The notes under the pieces are model-generated. The model made no database searches. It was not told the DNA's origin and saw only the letters and a list, made by a program, of their open reading frames with translations. A DNA stretch of 6,657 bases, from assembly GCA_002309015.1 (NCBI GenBank), contig DBWM01000045.1:90218-96874 (forward strand), read 5' to 3'. Of this stretch, positions 1 to 6,050 are shown piece after piece. How positions within the stretch are numbered: the first letter of the stretch is position 1; every line of letters starts with the position of its first letter. This DNA comes from Myxococcales bacterium UBA1238 (lineage in GTDB: Bacteria > Myxococcota_A > Bradymonadia > UBA7976 > UBA1532). A program made the position numbers and the translations under genes.

Positions 1-570
1 GTAAAGGTTCAGAGCGCGTCGGAAGGGTTGCTCCGAAGAAAACCATTATCCCGGATGCCGTCGGAAAAGCAGGTTCAGGCTGAAACCAAGGCTCAGACGC
101 CGTCGGAAAAGCAGGTTCAGGCTGAAACCAAGGTTCAGACGCCGTCGGAAGGGAAGACTCAGCAAAAACCTGCATCCCGGATCATGCTGAAAGGGATACT
201 TCCGCAGAAATCGACGCCCAAACCACAGCTGAAGTTATCTCCTCTGGTCAAGAAGAAGCCTTCGGCGCCGGATCCCTTTAAAGCGGAGCCTAAACTTGAG
301 GTCTCGGAAGCGATCGAAGAGCTCGATCTTGCGGAAATCGAGGAAGATGTTGTGGCTGAGGGGGATGGTGCTGAAGAGATCGAGGAGATCGACGCCATCG
401 AAGAGGAGAGCGATTTTTCTCCCAACCAGCCGCAACCGCAGTCGATGTCGAAACCTCGCGTGCCCCTGCCGCCTTTGAGCCACAAGCCCCCGCCATTGCC
501 CCCCAAAAAGCCCTTTGGCAGCCAGTTGCCCCCACTGCCCAGAATCAAACCACCCCGTCCAAAAGAGTAA
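1..570 (+). CDS. Low-complexity repeat / acidic / proline-rich protein, 5' end outside window
   Basis: The frame is open from base 1 to the TAA at 568-570, giving 189 visible residues, so the gene is probably cut by the window edge. Three zones are seen. First come 14-residue repeats rich in Ser, Glu, Gln and Lys (about residues 1-61). Then a Glu/Asp-rich stretch with motifs such as EEIEEIDAIEEE (about residues 96-140). Last is a Pro-rich basic tail with PLPPL, PPPLPPKKP and QLPPLPRIKPPRP (about residues 150-188). No signal peptide, membrane helix or catalytic motif is visible. The protein is probably intrinsically disordered and may be the tail of a larger protein or a scaffold; PxxP motifs could bind SH3-like or other proline-recognising domains, but that is inference. 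In-frame TTG (28) and ATG (55) exist, but the repeat pattern already runs upstream of both, so I treat them as internal codons. I do not recognise a family. Confidence 0.7.
   Translation, partial: VKVQSASEGLLRRKPLSRMPSEKQVQAETKAQTPSEKQVQAETKVQTPSEGKTQQKPASRIMLKGILPQKSTPKPQLKLSPLVKKKPSAPDPFKAEPKLEVSEAIEELDLAEIEEDVVAEGDGAEEIEEIDAIEEESDFSPNQPQPQSMSKPRVPLPPLSHKPPPLPPKKPFGSQLPPLPRIKPPRPKE
4..183 (+). repeat. 42-bp (14-residue) tandem coding repeats, A-B-B-A order
   Basis: Four 14-codon units lie end to end at 16-57, 58-99, 100-141 and 142-183, preceded by the end of another unit (4-15). Units 2 and 3 (PSEKQVQAETKAQT / PSEKQVQAETKVQT) differ at one base, C at 92 against T at 134. Units 1 (ASEGLLRRKPLSRM) and 4 (PSEGKTQQKPASRI) are a second type that share SEG, KP and SR. 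Positions 4-57 and 130-183 align at an offset of exactly 126 bp (three units), which suggests a multi-unit duplication. The frame is kept throughout. Confidence 0.9.
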
Positions 571-610
571 GCGGTCTCTGTTCCTTTAAAACTCCTGCCC
601 CCGACCGCCG

Positions 611-626
611 CCGGATCCTCTTCCGG
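611..626. terminator. Weak hairpin between convergent genes, possible terminator
   Basis: CCGGA (611-615) and TCCGG (622-626) can pair around a 6-base loop in the 85-bp gap (571-655) between the convergent genes ending at 570 and 656. The stem is only 5 bp and no convincing T tract follows on either strand, so this is a weak candidate for a shared terminator. Nothing else is recognised in the gap. Confidence 0.2.
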
Positions 627-655
627 GCGCTGAAATCCCCTTAAAAACCTGATTT

Positions 656-1762
656 CTATTCGATGATCTTGCTGGAATAGTTGTGCTTACCGCTCCGCCA
701 TACGCGGGTCAGGCCATAGATCCCGAAGACTACGCCGAGCAGAAGCAGTTCCAGAGGGATGCGCAGATGGTGCGGGCGCACCGTAGACTCCGGTGTCGGG
801 CGGATCGTGGGTCTCGGATCGGTGGGGATGAAGCGAAGAATGGGGGAGGAGGCGTCCCGATCGATGTGGAAGGCGGTGAGCGTGCCGTCTCTGCGGAATG
901 ACCAGGGGCGGCTGGACTCAGTGCTGAGCCGGGCAGTCTCGCTGCCCGAGATCATATCGGCATAGAACGGCATCTCTGCATAGAGCGACTCGATACTGAC
1001 GGCCCATTCCGTGAGGACTGCCACTTCCAGCGGCGGTGGAACGCTCTTCTCTGCGCGGAGTGCAAAGGGCGGATGCCCTGAGGCAAAGACAGGCTCCTCG
1101 GCGGGATGGGTTAAGGCGATGACGGGGCCTTTGAGTCTGGATGGCGGTGCCTGCCCGTCGGGCTTCTGAGGCTGCACCTTTACGGCGGTGATCGACCATC
1201 CGGAGGCCTGGAGGGAGCGAATCCACTGGGACTGGGCGGGTGAGAGCGTGAAGCCCTGCTTTAACATCCAGTCGTGAACGGGTTCGGGCGCGTTTCCAAG
1301 ATGGTGTCCTTCGGCGCGCGTAGAGGGGGAAGCGGTGCTGCTCTGGGTGGTATGGCTGATGTCGCCTACATGGCGCAGGGCGCAGTCGCTGGTCCAGGAG
1401 ATAAATTGTACGTCGAGCGTGCTCCGTTCGGGGCCCTTCGGGTGTAAACGCTGATGGATGGCGCGTGCGAGGCGATCGGTCTGGATGGAAACCTCGGTTG
1501 GACCGGGCGTGGGGATGAGGATCCCGAACGGACGCGCGGTGCCCGAGAACACATGCTGGATGATCAGCGTTTCGGTGCCGATGAGCGGATCAAAGATGAT
1601 GAGCGCGTGTTCTTCCAGGGTTTCGATGGTTTGGCCGGGGGAAGGCGCGATGATGGCGGCTTTTGCGGCGAGGGTCCAAAGAAAGCAGAGGGCGAGGATC
1701 AGAGCGCATTTAAGATGCGTTCGGCGCGCTTTTGTAAATCGAGGAGGGACAGGCGTTCGCAC
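656..1762 (-). CDS. DUF2330-like exported protein with C-terminal membrane anchor
   Basis: The 368-residue product starts with a typical Sec signal: basic n-region (residues 1-18), hydrophobic core about 19-32, and a likely cleavage site at AKA|A (residues 33-36). The mature part has the pattern I associate with DUF2330 proteins: EHALIIFDP, then a beta-rich stretch ending in FGILIPTPGPTEVS (79-92), a WIRSLQASGWSITAVKV region (180-196) and PPLEVAVLTEWAV (243-255). A single membrane helix lies near 334-353, followed by a short basic tail, so the bulk should sit in the periplasm, anchored at the C-terminus. The function of DUF2330 is unknown. The start is GTG at 1762, 64 bp inside the end of the upstream ATPase gene; no ATG, GTG or TTG lies further downstream before the signal core, so this start is needed to keep the signal peptide. 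No clear Shine-Dalgarno precedes it, which suggests translational coupling. The family call is from memory of conserved motifs and was not searched. Confidence 0.8.
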   Translation of the reverse strand: MRTPVPPRFTKARRTHLKCALILALCFLWTLAAKAAIIAPSPGQTIETLEEHALIIFDPLIGTETLIIQHVFSGTARPFGILIPTPGPTEVSIQTDRLARAIHQRLHPKGPERSTLDVQFISWTSDCALRHVGDISHTTQSSTASPSTRAEGHHLGNAPEPVHDWMLKQGFTLSPAQSQWIRSLQASGWSITAVKVQPQKPDGQAPPSRLKGPVIALTHPAEEPVFASGHPPFALRAEKSVPPPLEVAVLTEWAVSIESLYAEMPFYADMISGSETARLSTESSRPWSFRRDGTLTAFHIDRDASSPILRFIPTDPRPTIRPTPESTVRPHHLRIPLELLLLGVVFGIYGLTRVWRSGKHNYSSKIIE

Positions 1763-4332
1763 AGTTTTTGTACTTGTTCGAGAGAGGTTTTGGCTTCAGA
1801 AAGGCGGCCTTGTTCGGCGAGGAATGCGGCTTCTGCGAGGGCTGCGCGCGCCCATTCCGCAGGGAGTCCGAGGGATTTAAAGAGCTCGAGTGCCGATTGA
1901 AACGCGGTTTGCGCCTTTTTCATGCGGTCGGGGCGATCGGGCAGCTCGCCGTAAAGCGTGGCCGAGTAGATTTGCCCCAGGGTGCATTGGGCCTGAGCGA
2001 TCTGAATGCGGGCGTCGGCGGATTGGGCGACGGCGAGGGCGTTTTGAGCGTCTTCCAAAGCTTTGGCGTAGGTGCCCCGCGACAGGTGAACGTTGCTTCG
2101 GTTGCGCAATGCGTCGGCCAGGGCGCGCTTATCGCCCACATCCTTTAAGATGGTGCAGGCTTCGGCCAGATGGCGTTCGGCTTCGTCGGCGCGGTGCAGC
2201 GCGATGAGCGCTTCTGCGAGGTTGTTTAAGAGCACGCCCTGCATGCGGCGTTCGCTGGTGATGCGGCTCAGTTGCAGGGCTTCTTCCCAAAGCGCGACGG
2301 ATTGCTCGGTTTCGCCCTTTTGGTAAGCGATGGCGCCCAGGCTCTGGAGGATGTCGGTCACAGTGCGCTCGTCGTTTTGCGCGCGGGCGATCTGGAGGGC
2401 TTTGTTTTGCGTATCGAGGGCGGATTTGAGGTTGCCCTGGCTCGAAAACAGGATCCCCAAATGGTGCAGCGAGACCGCTTCGCTCCGCTTGTCGCCCAAC
2501 GCCTGGCGCAGTCTGAGGCCTTCGGTGATGCGCTCTTCGGCGCTGTCCAGCTCTCCGCGCATGAGATCCGTGCGGCCCATATCGTCGTAGCAGGCGGCGA
2601 GACCGCGCTTGTCGCCGACCGCTTTAAAGAGCGTGAGGGCGCGGTTGAACTGCGTGAGCGCCAAATCGAATTCGCCCCGGGTGCGGTGGATCTGCCCGAG
2701 CTTGTTTAAGGCGACGCCGCCCTGGATCCGGTCGTTCAGGATCCAGGCGAGGCGGAGCATCTGTTCGAAGCAGCTGATGGCCGAGTTGAGATCGCCCAGA
2801 ATGCGGTGAATCTTGCCCTGGTTGTGGAAGAGTTCGAGGCGCGTGCGGGGCGCGGTCGCTTCGGGGAGTCGGGCGAGGGCATTTTGATAGAACGCGAGGG
2901 CTTCGGGCAGCGCGCGCTGTTTTGCGGCCTCATCGCCGGCCTGCTGGTAACAAAGACCGGCCTGCTCGGGACAATGCGCCAAATCCCAATGTTGCGCGAG
3001 CCTTGCGGGATCCGCCTTGTCTTTTAACCAGAGGGCGGCGCGCATATGGAGCGAACGCTTGCGTGCGGGCGCGATCTGCTGGGAGAGCACCTGCCGCTCC
3101 ACCTGATGCCGGAAGCAATAGCAGCCCTGCTTCAAATCCGAGACGCTCTTTTGCTGGAGGATCTGGCGATGTTTGAGATTCTCGAGAATGCGGAGGCATT
3201 CCTCCTGGGCCATCTGCGGATCCCATTTGAAATATTCTTCGGGATTGCGCACGCCTTCTTCAAAACGGCGCAGCATCTCGAGTCCCTGGCAGTCGAACTG
3301 CTCGCCCAGCACCGCCGCCCGATCGAGGATCTGGCGTTCGTTTTCTTTTAAGCGCGAGAGCCGGGATTCGATCTGGGTCTGCAGGTCGCTCGCGATGGGC
3401 GAGGCAGAGATGAGTTTGGGATCGAGGATCCAGGGATCCTTTGAGGGATCGATGGCGCCGCGCTCGATATAAAGTTGCAGGATTTGCTCGACGGAGAGCG
3501 GGTTGCCGAAGGCGTTTGCGGTGACCGCTTTTAAGACGGGGGCGATTTCGCCCTGAGCCGGCGTCAGGATCGCCTGGGTGAGGCGTGCGGTTTCGGCATC
3601 CGAGAGCGGCTGCAGTTCGATCAGTTTGGCGCGTTTTAAGGCGCGCAGCGGTTTAAAGGCGGCGATCCGGGAAGCTTTTGATCCCGTGTAGGCGCCGATC
3701 ATGAGGATCGGGCAATCCTGGAGCGCATTCTCCAGAAAGCAGATCAGCTGCAAAACTTCGGGCGACGCCAGCTGCAGGTGATCGATGACGCAGAGTATGG
3801 GCGCCCGCTCCGTATCCTGGCGCATCACTTCGACCAGCCATTCCTTCGCGCGCGCTTCGATCGACTGCGTTTCGTCGTCGCGGATCTGCGGCAGATAGGG
3901 CGAGTCTTCAAAGGGCAGTCCGATCAGAGCGCCGATGACGTGGGCCGCTTCTTCTCCTTTTTGGGGACTCTTTAAAATCTGCGAGAGGCCTTCCTGGAGT
4001 TTGGCGCGCGCCACCTGCGGACTGTCGTCGGGATCGGAATAGACGCGCTGTCGCAAAAGTCGCTGGATGACGGCGTAAGCGGGCTCGGGATCTTCGCTGC
4101 AGGCGGTGTGGATGATGGTGACGGCGTCCACATGCTGATCGAGCGTCTCGCAGAATTCGGAAAGGAGGCGGGTTTTACCGGATCCCTGAGCGCCCGCCAT
4201 CAATAGGGTTAAGGAGGAGCGCTTCTCGATCGCCGTGCGCATGGTTTCGCGCAAAAAATGGAGTTCTTTGGCACGGCCCACGAAGGGAATGCTGCGGTTG
4301 TAAAAGGCCCAGCCGGTGAACGGGGCGGTCAT
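1699..4332 (-). CDS. STAND-type AAA_16 ATPase with C-terminal TPR array
   Basis: From the ATG at 4332 the product has 877 residues. The N-terminal NTPase opens with PFVGRAKEL (16-24), has Walker A GAQGSGKT (47-54) and Walker B ILCVID (179-184), and continues with features usual in MalT/PknK-like STAND proteins: LQPLSDAETARL (240-251), GNPLSVEQIL (276-285), RAAVLGEQFD (338-347) and FRHQVERQVL (407-416). The rest is tetratricopeptide repeats from about 445 to the end, seven of them spaced at exactly 40 residues (G[DE]xxxAL-type motifs beginning near 513, 553, 593, 633, 673, 713 and 753). No kinase, cyclase or helix-turn-helix output domain is visible, so it probably works as a nucleotide-driven switch or scaffold acting through partners bound to the TPRs. 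An in-frame TTG at 4407 would add 25 residues and overlap the upstream stop as TTGA. I prefer the ATG because the extension overlaps a good promoter, AGGA lies 10 nt before the ATG, and the VGR motif begins soon after it. Confidence 0.88.
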   Translation of the reverse strand: MTAPFTGWAFYNRSIPFVGRAKELHFLRETMRTAIEKRSSLTLLMAGAQGSGKTRLLSEFCETLDQHVDAVTIIHTACSEDPEPAYAVIQRLLRQRVYSDPDDSPQVARAKLQEGLSQILKSPQKGEEAAHVIGALIGLPFEDSPYLPQIRDDETQSIEARAKEWLVEVMRQDTERAPILCVIDHLQLASPEVLQLICFLENALQDCPILMIGAYTGSKASRIAAFKPLRALKRAKLIELQPLSDAETARLTQAILTPAQGEIAPVLKAVTANAFGNPLSVEQILQLYIERGAIDPSKDPWILDPKLISASPIASDLQTQIESRLSRLKENERQILDRAAVLGEQFDCQGLEMLRRFEEGVRNPEEYFKWDPQMAQEECLRILENLKHRQILQQKSVSDLKQGCYCFRHQVERQVLSQQIAPARKRSLHMRAALWLKDKADPARLAQHWDLAHCPEQAGLCYQQAGDEAAKQRALPEALAFYQNALARLPEATAPRTRLELFHNQGKIHRILGDLNSAISCFEQMLRLAWILNDRIQGGVALNKLGQIHRTRGEFDLALTQFNRALTLFKAVGDKRGLAACYDDMGRTDLMRGELDSAEERITEGLRLRQALGDKRSEAVSLHHLGILFSSQGNLKSALDTQNKALQIARAQNDERTVTDILQSLGAIAYQKGETEQSVALWEEALQLSRITSERRMQGVLLNNLAEALIALHRADEAERHLAEACTILKDVGDKRALADALRNRSNVHLSRGTYAKALEDAQNALAVAQSADARIQIAQAQCTLGQIYSATLYGELPDRPDRMKKAQTAFQSALELFKSLGLPAEWARAALAEAAFLAEQGRLSEAKTSLEQVQKLCERLSLLDLQKRAERILNAL

Positions 4333-4378
4333 TCCATCAAAATCCTGTAGCTGCGCAGATGAAAATCGACATGGGCGC

Positions 4379-4407
4379 AAAGTAGAGAGGGCGGTTTCAG
4401 CTGTCAA
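4379..4407 (-). promoter_or_regulatory. Sigma70-type promoter for the ATPase gene
   Basis: Read on the minus strand, TTGACA (4407-4402, a perfect -35) is followed by a 17-bp spacer and TACTTT (4384-4379, a fair -10). Transcription would start near 4372, about 40 bp before the ATG at 4332, with AGGA at 4346-4343 as the probable ribosome binding site. The -35 box contains the TGA stop of the upstream lipoprotein gene. It would allow the ATPase and DUF2330 genes to be transcribed apart from the lipoprotein. Prediction from sequence match only. Confidence 0.5.
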
Positions 4408-5990
4408 GGCTGCGAGGATTGCGGGAGGACGAGGAGGCGGCGCTGGAGGTAGGCGCGGTTTAAGGCGTTGAAGGCGGGTTTGGCGGTCAGGAGCTCCATG
4501 CCCGATCCCGAGAGGGCGGATCCCTGCTGCATGACGTTGTATCCCGCGGTGTCGATATGGGCGCCGGTGGAGGGCGCTTCGATGAACGCGGCGTTGTTTT
4601 CGCCGGCAAAGAGCCCGTAAGGCGGCGCGCCGTAGGGGACGAGGCCCAGAGAATGGCCGATCTCGTGGGCGGTCAATGCGGCGATGCCCCGGGCGAGGAG
4701 CGGGAGGGCAGACTGGACGGTGGAGGCTCTGGTCGTAAATCCGACGGCGCTCGTGGGCTCAAACAACGCTTCGTCGCCTTCGGCTTCACCGATGGGGGTT
4801 CCGCCCAATGCGGGGGCAAACGAAGAGAAGACCATCTTCCCGGCGGAATGGGTCAGAAAGAGGGCGGCGAGGCTGTTGGTAAAGACGCCGCGCGCAGGCA
4901 ATGTGACGTTGTCGTCCTTTTGCTGGTTGTTCCAGTCGAGGGCGGCGCGGCCCAGAGCGCTGTCCGTCAGGCTCCCGCCGCCCAAAGCGATCATCGAGAA
5001 GTCTTGGGATTCAAAATCCTCCGCCTTCGGCGCGTCCGCATCGCCCTCTATATAAAATTGTACGCGCACCGAATCGTTCGTGAGGCGGCCGTCCTCGGGT
5101 TGCAAAAAGAGCGCGCGGAGTTCCGTCATCGTTTGTTTGAGGAGTTCGGCCTTAAAACGGGCGCTTTGGGTTTTGGCGAGGGCATTTTGAGATTCGGGAT
5201 CGTAGGCGGCAGGGGATGCGAAGCCCACCGCGAGCAGCGCTTCGTCGAGATCCGGGAGTCCGTTCGGGGCTTCCTCGGTCGTAAAGTCGGGCGTGCCGTC
5301 TGCCTTCGTGCCCAGATTCAGCGTCCAGGCGTCGCGCGAGGTGACGATGAGCCAGCGGTCGATTTCCTCGAAGGGATCGATTTCGGGCGTGCGCTCCTGA
5401 ACCTGGATTTCGAGGCTGAGCTTTTTGCGTTCGCTCGTGCAGGGATCGCGCAGGAGGGCGCTGCAGGTGAGTTTGCCCGCAGAGAACGCGTTTTCGGCGA
5501 TGGCGAGCTGGTAGCCTTCCGCAATCTCCGTGGCCTCCGCGTGGCTGTCGCGGGATCCGCAACCCATGCTGCTCAATTTGTAGAGATGTTTGGGATCGCC
5601 CATCACCTCGAGGGTGAATCCGCCGGTGGGCAGAAGCAGCGTGAAGGCTTCCTGTTCGCCTTTTTGGTTTAAGAAGGGCGCGCTGCCGTTCATCGAGGCG
5701 GGGATCTGGTTGACGGTGATCCAGGGATCCGTCGTTGGGCATTCGCCTGGGGCGGCATCCTGCGGTTCCGCATCTTCTTCGGTGGCGTCTTCGGTCACCT
5801 CGGCATCCTGAGGCGGCTTTGCGGGCGCATCTTCCGCAGGCAACGGGGCGGCGTCCTCGGGCTTCGCGTCGTCATCGTCGTCGCAGCCTGCCAAAAAAGC
5901 ACAAAAAACGCCTGCGCCGAAGAGACATTTCAGGGTGAGCCCTTTCAAAACGGGCGATTTCTTTGCGGTTGTGTTACAGATAAAGCGCAT
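4404..5990 (-). CDS. Lipoprotein with metzincin-like HEIGHSLGL motif
   Basis: The 528-residue product begins at an ATG with AGG five bases upstream (5998-5996). The signal peptide is a basic n-region (1-21), a hydrophobic core (22-34) and the lipobox LAGC, with lipidated Cys36. Five Asp follow (37-41), then a disordered linker with six [EQ]DA triplets (residues 45-79). The folded part runs from about 84. Near the C-terminus the helix ALTAHEIGHSLGLVP (438-452) carries the HExxHxxG zinc-protease signature (H442, E443, H446, G449), and NVM (485-487) resembles a metzincin Met-turn. At the usual third-ligand position (HExxHxxGxxH/D) there is Pro452; H478 is a possible substitute ligand. It may be a membrane-anchored, surface or periplasmic zinc protease, or an inactive relative. 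Asp at +2 would mean inner-membrane retention under the E. coli Lol rule, which may not apply here. First gene of the minus-strand cluster. No specific family is recognised. Confidence 0.85.
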   Translation of the reverse strand: MRFICNTTAKKSPVLKGLTLKCLFGAGVFCAFLAGCDDDDDAKPEDAAPLPAEDAPAKPPQDAEVTEDATEEDAEPQDAAPGECPTTDPWITVNQIPASMNGSAPFLNQKGEQEAFTLLLPTGGFTLEVMGDPKHLYKLSSMGCGSRDSHAEATEIAEGYQLAIAENAFSAGKLTCSALLRDPCTSERKKLSLEIQVQERTPEIDPFEEIDRWLIVTSRDAWTLNLGTKADGTPDFTTEEAPNGLPDLDEALLAVGFASPAAYDPESQNALAKTQSARFKAELLKQTMTELRALFLQPEDGRLTNDSVRVQFYIEGDADAPKAEDFESQDFSMIALGGGSLTDSALGRAALDWNNQQKDDNVTLPARGVFTNSLAALFLTHSAGKMVFSSFAPALGGTPIGEAEGDEALFEPTSAVGFTTRASTVQSALPLLARGIAALTAHEIGHSLGLVPYGAPPYGLFAGENNAAFIEAPSTGAHIDTAGYNVMQQGSALSGSGMELLTAKPAFNALNRAYLQRRLLVLPQSSQP

Positions 5991-6050
5991 TTTGACCTGT
6001 GTGGCGCCTCAAATGCGGGCGCGGGACGCTGTAGCCTAAAGGCAGGGACC
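5991..6050. promoter_or_regulatory. Divergent promoter region between lipoprotein and SEC-C genes
   Basis: This 60-bp gap separates two divergent start codons, so it must hold or overlap both promoters. AGG at 5998-5996 serves the minus-strand gene; AAGG (6039-6042) and AGGGA (6044-6048) precede the ATG at 6051. A GGCGCC core at 6003-6008 is a short palindrome that could be an operator, with no further support. TTGACC at 5992-5997 has no -10 at the correct distance. No clear -10/-35 pair is seen for either gene, so promoter elements may extend into the coding regions. Confidence 0.4.

Noticed and set aside
28..57. TTG at 28 or ATG at 55 as the start of the first gene
   Set aside because: The same 14-residue repeat pattern in the same frame is visible upstream of both, back to base 4.
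1..183. Short repeats as a CRISPR array
   Set aside because: Units are contiguous without spacers, lie in frame within a coding region and encode a 14-residue repeat.
1454..1900. Two plus-strand open frames of about 140 codons over the DUF2330/ATPase junction
   Set aside because: They are Arg/Gly-rich, antisense to two supported genes and show no recognisable motif.
2272..2709. Plus-strand open frame of 145 codons inside the TPR region
   Set aside because: It mirrors the alternating helical repeat pattern of the opposite strand; no independent coding evidence.
4333..4407. TTG at 4407 as the ATPase start (TTGA overlap with the upstream stop)
   Set aside because: No Shine-Dalgarno precedes it, it lies on a perfect -35 box, and the downstream ATG has a better site.
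4557..5672. Long plus-strand open frame (371 codons) opposite the lipoprotein gene
   Set aside because: It is Gly/Arg-rich, has no domain or signal, and is fully antisense to a gene with signal peptide, lipobox and HEIGH motif; long antisense frames are common in GC-rich DNA.
5152..5742. Second minus-strand frame of 196 codons inside the lipoprotein gene
   Set aside because: Out-of-frame shadow rich in Arg, His and Pro; the lipoprotein frame is far better supported.
5992..5997. TTGACC as a -35 box for the SEC-C gene
   Set aside because: The sequence 16-18 bp downstream is GC-rich with no -10-like hexamer.
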